Positions 49,521-59,785 of a stretch of 64,000 nt of DNA are shown here, piece by piece. The notes under the pieces were generated by a model. The model did no database searches and was not told the origin of the DNA. It saw nothing but the letters and a program-made list of their open reading frames with translations. Origin of the DNA: Saccharopolyspora hirsuta (GTDB lineage: Bacteria > Actinomycetota > Actinomycetes > Mycobacteriales > Pseudonocardiaceae); NCBI RefSeq assembly GCF_008630535.1, contig NZ_VWPH01000002.1, positions 248,001 to 312,000 of the forward strand. Reading direction: 5' to 3'. Position 1 is the first letter of the stretch. Each line of letters begins with the position of its first letter. Both the position numbers and the translations under genes were made by a program.

Positions 49521-50459
49521 ATGTCGGTGACGCGACGTGTTCTCGCGGCCTGCTTCGCCCTGGCGGCGCTGGTCACCGCGGGATGCTCGCGCGTGTCGGA
49601 CGCCGACGAGGCCCCGCCGGTCGAGACGGCGGCCCGCGGACTGGGCGCGGCCGAAGTGGTGCGCGACCAGGTCTACGCCGAGCGCGACACCGGTGCGCTG
49701 AAGCTGGACCTGTTCCTCCCCGCTCCGCAGCGGGAGCCCGCTCCGCTGGTGGTCTACGTGCACGGCGGCGGCTGGGACGCGGGCGTCCGCACGCTCGATT
49801 CGGACCTCTCGGCCACCGAGGCGCTGACCGCGCAACGACTGCTGGACCGCGGTTACGCGGTGGCCACGGTGGACTACCGGTTGAGCGGGGTGGCGCAGGC
49901 CCCGGCGCAGGTCGTCGACGTGGCCGACGCGGTGCGCTACCTGCAGCAGCAGGCCGGTCGGTGGGGCCTGGACGCCGATCGGGTCGCGCTCTGGGGCGCC
50001 TCCGCGGGCGGGCACCTGGTGTCGCAGCTCGGCGCGGTGGCCGGTGACCCGGGGAAGCCGGGTGGCGGGCTGACCGGGATCCGCGCGGTGGTGGACTGGT
50101 TCGGCCCGACGGACATGAGCGCCGAGGCGCAGCGCGCGCAGCCGCAAATGCAGGAGTACGCCCGCCGGGTGGTCAACCAGCTGCTCGGCTGCATGCCGGT
50201 GGACTGCCCGGCGAAGGCGGAGGCGATGAGCCCGATCCGGAACCTCTCCGGCGACGAACCGCCGTTCCTGGTCCAGCAGGGCACGGCGGACTCGCTGGTC
50301 CCGCTGGAGCAGAGCCTGGACTTCGCGGAAGCCCTGCGCGGTCTCGGCGTGACCGTGGAGATGCACCCCTACGAGGGCCTCGACCACGGCTTCGGCCGCG
50401 GCCCGCACACCCCGCTGATCGCCGACACCGTCGCCGCCTTCGTCGAAACCCACGTCTGA
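49521..50459 (+). CDS. Alpha/beta hydrolase lipoprotein (BD-FAE-like esterase)
   Basis: A 312-residue exported hydrolase. The lipobox LVTAGC puts the lipid-modified Cys at about residue 22. The fold shows oxyanion motif YVHGGGWDAG, the nucleophile elbow GASAGGHL (catalytic Ser), a late Asp in FLVQQGTADSLVP and the terminal His in YEGLDHGFGRG. This pattern fits bacterial feruloyl/acetyl esterases that remove acyl groups from polysaccharides. ATG 49521 has GGGGAGG upstream. It follows the sugar locus in the same direction and may help the GH172 enzyme, but could be separately regulated. Confidence 0.87.
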   Translation: MSVTRRVLAACFALAALVTAGCSRVSDADEAPPVETAARGLGAAEVVRDQVYAERDTGALKLDLFLPAPQREPAPLVVYVHGGGWDAGVRTLDSDLSATEALTAQRLLDRGYAVATVDYRLSGVAQAPAQVVDVADAVRYLQQQAGRWGLDADRVALWGASAGGHLVSQLGAVAGDPGKPGGGLTGIRAVVDWFGPTDMSAEAQRAQPQMQEYARRVVNQLLGCMPVDCPAKAEAMSPIRNLSGDEPPFLVQQGTADSLVPLEQSLDFAEALRGLGVTVEMHPYEGLDHGFGRGPHTPLIADTVAAFVETHV

Positions 50460-50470
50460 CGGCGGGCGCC

Positions 50471-51400
50471 CTACTCCGGTGCTGTCCCGTTGACCAGGGC
50501 GTCCTCGTTGCGGCGGACCTGGTCGACGGTGCCGGAACCGGCCGCTTCCGCCAGGGGCTGGACCGCGCTGCGGAAGGATTCGAGCGCGTCGAGCTCGCGG
50601 CGGCGGGCGGAGACGAAGCGCTGCAGGTGCGTGCTGGAGAGGTTCACCGCCTCCACCGCGCCGTTCGCGGCGCGCTGGGCGCGGACCGCCTGCGCCCGCA
50701 CCTGCTCGATGTCCTCGGCGATGGTGCGCTCCGTCGCGGCGAACATCGCCGCCGACGCCAGCACCGCGAAACCCGTCGGCCCGCACAGGAAGACCCGCTT
50801 GTCCAGCAGCCAGGACAGCAGCTGCGGGTCGGTGTCCAGGGCGGCCACCACGGCGGCGTCGGACGGGACGAACATGATCGAGCCGTAGATCGCGTCGGCC
50901 CACTTCTGGTAGCCCTTGCCCGCGAGCTCGGTGGCGCGGGAGCGGATGTTGCGCACGTGCACGCGCAGGGCGTCGCGGCGCTCCTCGGGGTCGTCGGTCT
51001 CCATCGCCTCGGCCCACACCGCCAGGCTCGCCTTCGCGTCGACCGGGACCTGCCGACCACCGCCGACCGAGAGCACCATGTCCGGTCGGGCCGCACCCCC
51101 GCCCGCGAGGTCGGTCTGCAGCGTGAAGTGGGTGCCCTCGCGCAGCCCCAGCGACCGCGCGGTCTCGACCAGCACCTGCTCGCCGAGCTCGCCGCGACCG
51201 GTGATGGAGGCGAAGGCCACCTCGTACCGGCGCAGCGCGGCCTGCTGCTCGGTGCTCCGCGCGCGCTCGGCCTCGACCATGCGCAGCGCCTCGTCGGCGC
51301 GGCGCGCGCTGTCGGTGTACAGCCGCCAGATCAGCATCAGCGCCGCGGCGAACAACAGCGTCAGCACGACGACGATGGTGATCAGGACGCCGGTACCCAC
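50471..51400 (-). CDS. rmuC: DNA recombination protein RmuC family
   Basis: A 309-residue protein with an N-terminal transmembrane segment (VLITIVVVLTLLFAAALMLIWRLY, about 5-28), a coiled region (about 30-65) and the RmuC nuclease-like domain (about 75-230; DMVLSVGGGRQVPVDAKASLAVWAEAM, KGYQKWADAIYGSIMFVPSDAAV). RmuC limits inversions at short repeats in E. coli. It is shorter than E. coli RmuC. It is divergent from sbcD, in a group of DNA-repair genes. The family is related to restriction-endonuclease folds through the D...AK motif. Confidence 0.87.
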   Translation of the reverse strand: MGTGVLITIVVVLTLLFAAALMLIWRLYTDSARRADEALRMVEAERARSTEQQAALRRYEVAFASITGRGELGEQVLVETARSLGLREGTHFTLQTDLAGGGAARPDMVLSVGGGRQVPVDAKASLAVWAEAMETDDPEERRDALRVHVRNIRSRATELAGKGYQKWADAIYGSIMFVPSDAAVVAALDTDPQLLSWLLDKRVFLCGPTGFAVLASAAMFAATERTIAEDIEQVRAQAVRAQRAANGAVEAVNLSSTHLQRFVSARRRELDALESFRSAVQPLAEAAGSGTVDQVRRNEDALVNGTAPE

Positions 51401-51604
51401 ATGAGCTCCGTCCGGTAGTGACCGTTTGCACCCCGATGATGGCCGACCGACCCGACAAGATCACGCACCGCCACCCGGGCCCGCTGCCCGGGACGGCGAC
51501 GGCAGGTGGTCGGTCCGTCACGCGATGGGGTGCTGGTGCACGACACGCCGAAGCGGCGTGGGGGGTCGGCGGGGTTCCGCCCGGACGTCGATAACTTGAG
51601 ATCC

Positions 51605-52789
51605 ATGCGGGTACTGCACACCTCCGACTGGCACGTGGGCCGGACGTTCCACGGGCGCGACCTGCTCGGAGATCAGGAGGCCGTCCTGGGCGGGCTGGCC
51701 GACCTGGTCGTCGACGAGCAGGTCGACGTCGTCGTGGTCGCCGGGGACCTCTACGACCGCGCCGTGCCGTCCGGCGAGGCCGTGCAGACCTGCGTGCGGG
51801 TGCTGGCGCGGATCCGCGAGGCGGGCGCCCAGCTGGTGGTGACCTCCGGCAACCACGACTCGGCCGCGCGGGTGGGCGCGTTCGCCGAGTTCGCCGCCGC
51901 CGGTGGCCTGCACCTGCGCACCCAGGTCGCCGGGTTGCACGTGCCGGTGGAGCTCGCCGACGAGCACGGGCCGGTCGCCGTCTACGGAATCCCGTACCTG
52001 GAGCCGGATCCGGCGCGGCGCGCGCTGCAGGACTGCGCGGACGTGCCGGGGGCCAGCGCCGAGATCGAGTCCCGCGGCCACACCGCGGTGCTCACCGAGG
52101 CGATGAACCGCATCCGCGCCGATCTGGCCGCGCGGCCGGACGGCACGCGTTCGGTGGTGCTGGCGCACGCCTTCGTCACGGGCGGCGACAGCAGCGATTC
52201 GGAGCGCACCATCGCCGTCGGCGGTGTCGAGCAGGTGCCGGGCTCGGTCTTCGACGGCGTGGACTACGTCGCGCTGGGCCACCTGCACGGCCCGCAGCGG
52301 CTGGCCGAGCACCTGCGGTACTCCGGCAGCCCGCTGGCGTACTCGTTCTCCGAGGCAGCGCAGCGCAAGTCGGTGTGGCTGGTGGACCTCGACGCCGACG
52401 GCCTGGCCGGGGTCGAGCGCCGCGAGCTGCCCGTCCCGCGCCGCCTGGCCACCGTGCGGGGAGAGCTGGAGGAGCTGCTCGAAGCACCCGAGCACGCCGA
52501 GTTGGAGGACTGCTACCTGTCGGTGACGCTCACCGACGAGGTCCGCCCGCTGGAGCCGATGCGCAAGCTCCAGCAGCGCTTCCCGCACGCGGTGCACCTG
52601 GAGTGGAAGCCCGCGACCGGCCGCGCGACCGCTCCGCTGCGCTACGCCGAGATCGTGCGGGGCCGCGACGACCGCGCGCTGGCCGACCAGTTCGTGGCGG
52701 ACTGCCGGGGCTCGGATCCCACCGATTCCGAACGCGCGCTGCTCGGCGAGGCGCTGCGCGCGGTCGCTGCCGCGGAGGGGGCGAAATGA
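51605..52789 (+). CDS. sbcD: Exonuclease SbcD (Mre11-type nuclease subunit)
   Basis: A 394-residue calcineurin-like phosphoesterase. Metal motifs are intact: TSDWHVGRTF (8-17), VVVAGDLYDRAV (about 42-53), VVTSGNHDSAARV (about 80-92), LAHAFVTGG and ALGHLHGPQ. It forms the Mn2+-dependent nuclease with SbcC that cuts DNA hairpins and blocked ends. ATG 51605 is the family start; the frame extends to 51506 without similarity. Its stop overlaps sbcC (ATGA). Confidence 0.94.
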   Translation: MRVLHTSDWHVGRTFHGRDLLGDQEAVLGGLADLVVDEQVDVVVVAGDLYDRAVPSGEAVQTCVRVLARIREAGAQLVVTSGNHDSAARVGAFAEFAAAGGLHLRTQVAGLHVPVELADEHGPVAVYGIPYLEPDPARRALQDCADVPGASAEIESRGHTAVLTEAMNRIRADLAARPDGTRSVVLAHAFVTGGDSSDSERTIAVGGVEQVPGSVFDGVDYVALGHLHGPQRLAEHLRYSGSPLAYSFSEAAQRKSVWLVDLDADGLAGVERRELPVPRRLATVRGELEELLEAPEHAELEDCYLSVTLTDEVRPLEPMRKLQQRFPHAVHLEWKPATGRATAPLRYAEIVRGRDDRALADQFVADCRGSDPTDSERALLGEALRAVAAAEGAK

Positions 52790-55737
52790 GACTGCACAGC
52801 CTGGAGGTCACCGCCTTCGGCCCGTACCGGGACCGCCAGCTGGTCGATTTCGACCGGCTGGGCGCCGACGGCCTCTTCCTGCTGCACGGCGACACCGGAG
52901 CGGGCAAGACGACGCTGCTCGACGCGGTCGCCTTCGCCCTCTACGGCTCGGTTCCGGGTGCGCGCGGCCAGGTCAAGCGGCTCCGCTGCGACACCGCCGC
53001 GCCCGATGTGCCGACCAAGGTGGTGCTGGAGCTCACGATCCAGGGCCAGCGGCTGCGGCTGGAGCGCAGTCCCGAGTACGAGCGGCCCAAGAAGCGCGGT
53101 GACGGGTTCACCACGCAGCCGGCGAAGGCCTCGCTGACCTGGGTGGACGGTGCGCCGACCGAGTACCCGCCGGAGGGCCTGACCCGGATCGACGAGGTCG
53201 CCCGCACGGTGCAGCGGTTGCTCGGCATGACGGTCGAGCAGTTCTTCCAGGTGGTGATGCTGCCGCAGGGCGAGTTCGCCCGGTTCCTGCGCTCGGACAC
53301 CGCGGAGCGCGAGCAGCTGCTGGAGAAGCTGTTCGGCACCCAGCGCTTCGGGGAGGTCGAGCGCTGGTTCGTGGAACGGCGCCGGGAGCGCGGCCGCGAG
53401 GTCGAGGCGCAGACCCAGCAGGTGCGCGAGCTGCTCGCGCGCGTCTCGCAGGTCTCCGGCGCGGTGCACGAGTCCGATGTGGACGACCAGAGCTGGTTGG
53501 AGGACATCGAGAAGACCGCGCTCCGCGAGCTGGAGGGGGCGCAGGCCGAGCAGTCCAGGCTGCGCCGCGAGCGGGAGTCGGCGGAAGCGACCCTGGCGGA
53601 ACGCCGCGAGCTGGCCGACAAGGTGCGGCGGGTTCGCCGGGCGAACGCCACGCTCGCCGAGATCGCCGAGCAGCAGGCCGAGCACGACGCGTGGCGCGCG
53701 GAGCGGGAGGCTGCTCACCGCGCGGTCCCGGTTCTGGCGGCTCACCGCGCGGTCCAGCGCGCCGAGCAGGAGCGCGACAAGGCAGGCGCCGAGGTCGTGG
53801 CCGCAGCGGCGCGGTGCGAGCTGGACCCGGAAACGCCGGTGGCGGAGCTGCGCTCCCTGGCCGGGGCGAAGCGGGAGGAGGCCGGTGCGCTCGCGCACCT
53901 GGTTCCCGAGGCGCAGCAACAGGAAACCGACCGCCGCAGGGCGGCCGAGCTGGCCGAGCAGATCGCTCGCGACGAGCAGCGGGAGGCGAAGCTGCTCGAA
54001 CAGCAGACAGCCCTCCCGGAACGCATCAGCGCCGCCCGCCAGCAGGTCGAGGAGGCCAAGCACGCGGAGCTCCGGCTGGACGGCGTCCAGGCCAGGGGGA
54101 CCGAGGTCGCCGCACTGCTGACCGCCGCCCGCGAACTCCCCGCCGCCCAGCAGGCGCTCGCGGCGGCGACGACCAACGCCCAGCGGGCGGTGGACGCCCA
54201 CCAGCAAGCGCGCGACCTGCTCCAAGACCTCCGCGCCCGGCGCCTCGCCGGAATGGCCGCCGAACTCGCCACCCGGCTCACCCCCGGCGAACCCTGCCCG
54301 GTGTGCGGCTCGGCCGAGCACCCGGAGCCGGGCAAGCCGATCGGCGACCCGGTGAGCGCCGAAGACGAGGAGAAGGCCCAGCTCGACGAGCAGAAGGCCC
54401 ACCGCCGCCGCGAACAGGCCGCGGTGGAAGCACAGCGAGCGCAGCAGAAGGTCGATGCGCTGCTGGAGCGCCTCGGCGAGCGAACGGAGTCGGAACTCGC
54501 CGCCGAACTGCAGGAACTGCGAGCGGAGCGCGAAGCGTTGCGAAGCGCAGCGGAGCAGCTGCCGCAGCGCACCGCGCACCTGGCGGAGCTCGAAGCCTCC
54601 ACGGAACGCCTGGCCGAGCAGCTGTCGCAGCTCCGCACCGCCCTCGCGGCGGCGAAGAGCGAACACACCACGCTGCTGTCCACAGTGGAAGAAAGGGAGT
54701 CGCGGCTGCGCGAAGGGCGCGGCGACTTCCCCAGCATCGCGGACCGGCGCGCCCACCTGCTCGACCTCGCCGCACGGCTCGACCAGCTGACAACAGCCCG
54801 GACAGCCCGCGACGAAGCCGAACGCCGCCTGACCGAACAGCAGGAGGCGCTGGCCGAAGCCGCGACCGCCGCGGGATTCGCCGACCCGGCCGCCGCCCTG
54901 GCCGCCGAGCGCAGCGAGGAACGCATCACCCAGCTCACCGAGGCGCTGGCCGAGGTCGAAGAGCGCGCCGCAGGCGCCCGCGCAGCGCTGGCGAGCGCGG
55001 AGCTCGCCGGAATCGACCCAGCCGCCGAGGTCGGCCTCGAAGAGGCCACCGAGGCGGCCACCGTCGCACGCGAAGCAGCGGAGCGCGCAGCTGCGCTGGC
55101 GCATCGCGCCGAGCAGCGGCAGCGCGACATCGCGCAGCTCGCGGAGCGCTTGCGCGGAGCGTGGGCGGAGCTCGGACCGGCGTTGGCGGAGCACGCCGAG
55201 CTGGAGGCGTTGGCGGACGTGGTCAACGGCCGCGGGCAGAACGCGCGGAAGATGTCGCTGCGGGCGTACGTGCTGGCCGCGCGGTTGGAGGAGGTGGCCG
55301 TCGCGGCGACGCGGCGGTTGCAGCGGATGAGCGGCGGGCGGTACTCGTTCGTGCACTCCGATGCGGCCGGGGCGCGCGGGACTCGCGGCGGGCTCGGCCT
55401 CGACGTGCTCGACGACTACTCCGGCAAGGTCCGCCCGGCCAAGACCCTGTCCGGCGGCGAGTCCTTCCTGGCCTCGCTGTCCCTGGCGCTCGGCCTGGCC
55501 GACGTGGTGGCGGCGGAAACCGGCGGTGCGCTGCTGGACACGCTGTTCATCGACGAGGGCTTCGGCACCCTGGACGCGGACACCCTCGACCTGGTCATGG
55601 ACACCCTCGACGACCTCAGAGCAGGAGGCCGAGTGGTCGGCCTGGTCTCCCACGTCGAAGAAATGCGCCAACGCATCGCAGTCCGCCTCCGAGTCAGAAA
55701 GTCCCGAGAAGGCTCAACCCTCGAACTCCAAACCTGA
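52786..55737 (+). CDS. sbcC: Exonuclease SbcC (Rad50-type ATPase subunit)
   Basis: A 983-residue SMC-like ATPase. Walker A GDTGAGKT is at 35-42, a long Glu/Ala/Gln-rich coiled coil spans about 180-830 and is interrupted by the zinc hook Cys504-Pro-Val-Cys507, and the C-terminal half-site has the signature KTLSGGESFLASLSLALGLADV and Walker B LFIDEGFGTLD. It dimerises through the hook and, with SbcD, removes palindrome hairpins and protein-blocked ends. The window's many palindromes are the type of substrate known for this complex. The start overlaps sbcD. Confidence 0.94.
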   Translation: MRLHSLEVTAFGPYRDRQLVDFDRLGADGLFLLHGDTGAGKTTLLDAVAFALYGSVPGARGQVKRLRCDTAAPDVPTKVVLELTIQGQRLRLERSPEYERPKKRGDGFTTQPAKASLTWVDGAPTEYPPEGLTRIDEVARTVQRLLGMTVEQFFQVVMLPQGEFARFLRSDTAEREQLLEKLFGTQRFGEVERWFVERRRERGREVEAQTQQVRELLARVSQVSGAVHESDVDDQSWLEDIEKTALRELEGAQAEQSRLRRERESAEATLAERRELADKVRRVRRANATLAEIAEQQAEHDAWRAEREAAHRAVPVLAAHRAVQRAEQERDKAGAEVVAAAARCELDPETPVAELRSLAGAKREEAGALAHLVPEAQQQETDRRRAAELAEQIARDEQREAKLLEQQTALPERISAARQQVEEAKHAELRLDGVQARGTEVAALLTAARELPAAQQALAAATTNAQRAVDAHQQARDLLQDLRARRLAGMAAELATRLTPGEPCPVCGSAEHPEPGKPIGDPVSAEDEEKAQLDEQKAHRRREQAAVEAQRAQQKVDALLERLGERTESELAAELQELRAEREALRSAAEQLPQRTAHLAELEASTERLAEQLSQLRTALAAAKSEHTTLLSTVEERESRLREGRGDFPSIADRRAHLLDLAARLDQLTTARTARDEAERRLTEQQEALAEAATAAGFADPAAALAAERSEERITQLTEALAEVEERAAGARAALASAELAGIDPAAEVGLEEATEAATVAREAAERAAALAHRAEQRQRDIAQLAERLRGAWAELGPALAEHAELEALADVVNGRGQNARKMSLRAYVLAARLEEVAVAATRRLQRMSGGRYSFVHSDAAGARGTRGGLGLDVLDDYSGKVRPAKTLSGGESFLASLSLALGLADVVAAETGGALLDTLFIDEGFGTLDADTLDLVMDTLDDLRAGGRVVGLVSHVEEMRQRIAVRLRVRKSREGSTLELQT

Positions 55738-55864
55738 CCCAAGCCCCAAAACACGCCCAAGACGACCGAGCCTCAGCGCTGCCCAAGCCGCGCCCACAGT
55801 GGGCCCGAGGTGCAGTGAAGACTCCGATACCACGGCCACGGCCGTGCGAGGGGTGGTGACGTCC

Positions 55865-55884
55865 GCAATTTCGATTGAAATTGC
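55865..55884. repeat. TTTCA/TGAAA palindrome (pair member 1)
   Basis: GCAATTTCGATTGAAATTGC: 8-bp arms GCAATTTC and GAAATTGC around a 4-nt GATT centre. An identical copy starts 56 bp downstream. Confidence 0.85.
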
Positions 55885-55920
55885 CTCGCCACCCCACCGC
55901 AGGCTCCGTCGAGAACGATG

Positions 55921-55940
55921 GCAATTTCGATTGAAATTGC
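55921..55940. repeat. TTTCA/TGAAA palindrome (pair member 2)
   Basis: Identical 20-bp sequence to 55865-55884, in the same orientation. Confidence 0.85.
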
Positions 55941-56168
55941 AACACCGCGCAAAGCAACCACCCACCGCTTTGAACCCAAAACCAACCCCGTACCCCACCG
56001 CACCTCTCCACGCCAAGCCTGCGAAGTATCACCACCGATCCTCCGGTGAGGACACCCCTGCTCAGCTCAAACGGCACCGCAGGATCACCCCGCACCAAGG
56101 CCTCCACGCGCCGCTCCGCCCCGCAACCCCAACCCACGGTCACCGAAAGCCCCGTCGCACCGCCCGGC

Positions 56169-56672
56169 TCACGACGCAAGCCCAGCCTCGTGCTCAAGAA
56201 GCCACCGCTTCACCGGCGCTCCCCACCGGAATCCACCGAGCGACCCGTCGCTGCGAAGAACCCGGTGGCACGGCACGAAGAGTGCCGCAGCGTTCCGCGC
56301 GCAGGCCGACGCCGCCGCCCGGACCGCTTGCGGGCGACCGGCGAGCGCCGCGTACTCGGCGTAGCTCACCGGCTCCCCGGCCGGAACCTTCCGCAGGACT
56401 TCCCACGCCAGTTCCCGGAACGGCCCGGACTTCTGCCGCACCGGGGTCCCGTCCACGGCGTGCAGATCGCCGTCGTGGTACCTGCGGATCGCCTCCGTCA
56501 CCGCACCGAGATCGGCCGCTTCCACCGGCGTCTCGGACAGCAGCGCGGGGGAGATCAGCGGCAGCAGCTCGTCCAGCTGCGCGGTCCAGCCGGACGCGAG
56601 CACAGCACCTTCGCCATCGACCACGGCCGTGAAGGGCCCGGCCGGAGTGTCCACAGTAGACCATTTGATCAC
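56169..56672 (-). CDS. ogt: Methylated-DNA-[protein]-cysteine S-methyltransferase
   Basis: A 167-residue Ogt/MGMT suicide enzyme that moves O6-methyl from guanine to its own Cys135 in the PCHRV motif. The DNA-binding helix (GEPVSYAEYAALAGRPQAVRAAASACARN) and C-terminal LGGFRWGAPVKRWLLEHE are intact. ATG 56672 lies 30 bp after the stop of the Ada-AlkA gene on the same strand, so the two alkylation-repair activities form an operon, probably induced by methylated Ada-type protein. Confidence 0.94.
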   Translation of the reverse strand: MIKWSTVDTPAGPFTAVVDGEGAVLASGWTAQLDELLPLISPALLSETPVEAADLGAVTEAIRRYHDGDLHAVDGTPVRQKSGPFRELAWEVLRKVPAGEPVSYAEYAALAGRPQAVRAAASACARNAAALFVPCHRVLRSDGSLGGFRWGAPVKRWLLEHEAGLAS

Positions 56673-56702
56673 AACGACTCCAAGGGGGATCAGCCCGGCG
56701 GT

Positions 56703-58178
56703 TCACGAAGCGCGCTGCAGCTGTGGTGGCGCGACTGCAGCCTCCCACAGCAGCACCCCGGCGTAGGAGCTCCACGGGCTCCACCTCCGGGCGTGCTCCT
56801 GAATCACCGCCGGATCTTCGGACAGTCCGAGGGCCTCGGCGCCGCGGCGCAGCGCGAGGTCACCGATGAGCAGCACGTCCGGTGCGCCGAGCACGCGCAT
56901 GGCGACGTAGCTCGACGTCCACGGGCCGATCCCGCGGATCTGCTCCAGCTCGTGCCGCAGCTCCGCCTCGTCCCGGCCGGGGTGCAGGGCCAACCGGCCT
57001 TCGGCGACCGCGGCCGCCACGTCGCGGACGGTTTCCGCACGTCGTCGCGGTCCGGGCAGGGCTTCCAGCGCTCGTTCGGCGAGCACTTCGGCAGTGGGGA
57101 ACAGCGTGGTCACCGAGCCCTGCGCGTGCGGCAGGGGCTCGCCCAGGTCGGTGACCAGCCGCTCGGTGGTCTTGCGGGCGGCCGCGACCGAGATCTGCTG
57201 ACCGATCACCGCGCGGATCAGGATCTCCAGGCCGTCCACGCTGCCCGGAACCCGCACTCCCGGTGTGCGGGCGATGGAGGTGCGCAGCACCGGGTCGGCG
57301 CCGAGCACCTCGCGGACCGCGATCGGGTCCGCGTCGAGGTCGAGCAGGCGGCGCAGCCTGGTCACCGCGCTGCCGAGGTCGCGCAGGTCGGTCAGCTGCA
57401 GCGTGCAGGCGACGTACTTGTCCTGAGGCCGCAGCGTCGCGACTCCGGTTCCGTACGGCAGCCGCAGGGAGCGCGTGTAGTGGTCGGGCCCGGCTTCTTC
57501 CAGGCCTGCCAGTGCACGTTGGCTGAGGAAGCGCAGCACGCCCGAGGCGTCGCACGGGGCGCGGAACGGCAGCCGCAGGGGCACGGTGCCAGCGCCGCTC
57601 GGGGCGTCGTTCCGGCGCTGCGCGCGGCTGCGCATCTCGGTCGGCGTGGTGCCGAAGACCTCGCGCATGGTGTCGTTGAACTGCCGCAGGCTGGAGAAGC
57701 CCGCCGCGAAGGCGACATCGCTGAACGAGATCGCCGTCGTCTCGATCAGGATCCGCGCCGAGTGCGCGCGGTGCGCGCGGGCCAGGCCGAGCGGACCGGC
57801 GCCGAGCTCGGCGGTGAGCGCCCTGGTCAGGTGCCGCTCCGAGTACCCGAGCTGGTCGGCCAGCCCGCGGACGCCGCAGCGGTCCACCACGCCGTCGGTG
57901 ATCAGCCGCATGGCCCGACCGGCGAGGTCGGCCCGCAGGTTCCACTCGGGCGACCCCGGCACGGCGTCCGGCAGGCACCGCCGGCACGCCCGGAACCCGG
58001 CGGCCTGCGCGGCGGCGGCTGTTGCGAAGAACACGCTGTTGGTGCGCTTCGGGGTGCGAGCGGGGCAGGAGGGGCGGCAGTAGATGCCGGTCGAGCGGAC
58101 GGCGTGGATGAAGCAGCCGTCGAACCGCGCATCGCGCGAGGCCACTGCCCGGAAGGCTTCCTCGGTTCCCACCAACAT
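56703..58178 (-). CDS. alkA: Ada-AlkA fusion: methyl-sensing regulator with 3-methyladenine DNA glycosylase
   Basis: A 491-residue fusion. The N-terminal Ada zinc domain (about 15-75) keeps the four cysteines 34, 38, 65 and 68 (YCRPSC, CRRC), with one acting as methyl acceptor for phosphotriester repair. An AraC-type helix-turn-helix pair follows (about 80-180), then an AlkA glycosylase (about 195-490) with helix-hairpin-helix IRGIGPWTSSYVAMR and the catalytic Asp in LLIGDLALRRG. It combines damage sensing, transcription activation and base excision. ATG 58178; a GTG 6 bp later is possible. Confidence 0.93.
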   Translation of the reverse strand: MLVGTEEAFRAVASRDARFDGCFIHAVRSTGIYCRPSCPARTPKRTNSVFFATAAAAQAAGFRACRRCLPDAVPGSPEWNLRADLAGRAMRLITDGVVDRCGVRGLADQLGYSERHLTRALTAELGAGPLGLARAHRAHSARILIETTAISFSDVAFAAGFSSLRQFNDTMREVFGTTPTEMRSRAQRRNDAPSGAGTVPLRLPFRAPCDASGVLRFLSQRALAGLEEAGPDHYTRSLRLPYGTGVATLRPQDKYVACTLQLTDLRDLGSAVTRLRRLLDLDADPIAVREVLGADPVLRTSIARTPGVRVPGSVDGLEILIRAVIGQQISVAAARKTTERLVTDLGEPLPHAQGSVTTLFPTAEVLAERALEALPGPRRRAETVRDVAAAVAEGRLALHPGRDEAELRHELEQIRGIGPWTSSYVAMRVLGAPDVLLIGDLALRRGAEALGLSEDPAVIQEHARRWSPWSSYAGVLLWEAAVAPPQLQRAS

Positions 58179-58284
58179 GCCTTCGATCGTGCCAGCGGGC
58201 AGCACCGGTCACTAGCGGAAATCGGACACGACCGTTCGTGGGCGATGGGTGGGCAAATGCGCGTTTGATCCCTATCGTCGCGAC

Positions 58285-58503
58285 ATGGCGAATTCCAAGA
58301 TCAAGCTCATCACCGCCGCGGCCGGGGCCGCGCTCGCCGCGATGGTCACCGCTGGCTGCAACGACCCGGCACCGGCTCCGGAGCAGCAGCAGGAGCAGGA
58401 GGACGGCAACCAGCAGGACCAGCAGGGCGACCAGGACGACGACCAGCAGGGCGATCAGGGCGGCGACGACCAGGGCGGCGACGACCAGCAGGACGACGGC
58501 TAG
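58285..58503 (+). CDS. Small lipoprotein with Gln/Asp-rich tail
   Basis: A 72-residue preprotein with a lipobox VTAGC (Cys about 25). The mature chain is a short low-complexity tail of Gln, Asp and Gly repeats (GDQ, DDQ units), highly acidic and probably disordered. ATG 58285 is preferred over ATG 58249 because it gives a standard lipoprotein signal. There is no sign of function. The repetitive tail may vary in length. Confidence 0.7.
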   Translation: MANSKIKLITAAAGAALAAMVTAGCNDPAPAPEQQQEQEDGNQQDQQGDQDDDQQGDQGGDDQGGDDQQDDG

Positions 58504-58603
58504 GACGGACCGGCGCACCTCGTGAGCGGCGGTGGTGGTCCTCGCCGCTCACGAGCCCTACCGGGGCCGATGCCGGTCCGGGCGAGCACCTAGACTCCAG
58601 GGC

Positions 58604-59683
<1,080 letters not shown>

Positions 59684-59785
59684 CCGGCAGGTCGGGGCTG
59701 GGCTCCTCCGCCGCCCGCTCGTGATCAGGGGGCCGTTGTCAGCAAGCCGGAGACCCGAACAGTGCGGGCGCGGAAGGGCCCGGCC

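Larger units (their letters stand above)
55738..56168. other. 431-bp convergent gap with paired palindromes
   Basis: Between convergent sbcC and ogt. It has two identical palindromes at 55865-55884 and 55921-55940. The rest is relatively A/C-rich on the plus strand. Several open frames cross it but share spurious repeat-derived peptides and no family similarity, so I call no gene. Confidence 0.7.

Noticed and set aside
55865-55940. Treating the paired palindromes as a CRISPR array
   Set aside because: Only two units, the spacer is a single 36-bp segment, repeats are short palindromes and no cas gene is present.
55694-56197. Minus-strand frames in the sbcC-ogt gap
   Set aside because: Their peptides come from the palindromes (repeated ISIEI or NFNRNC strings) and have no family similarity.
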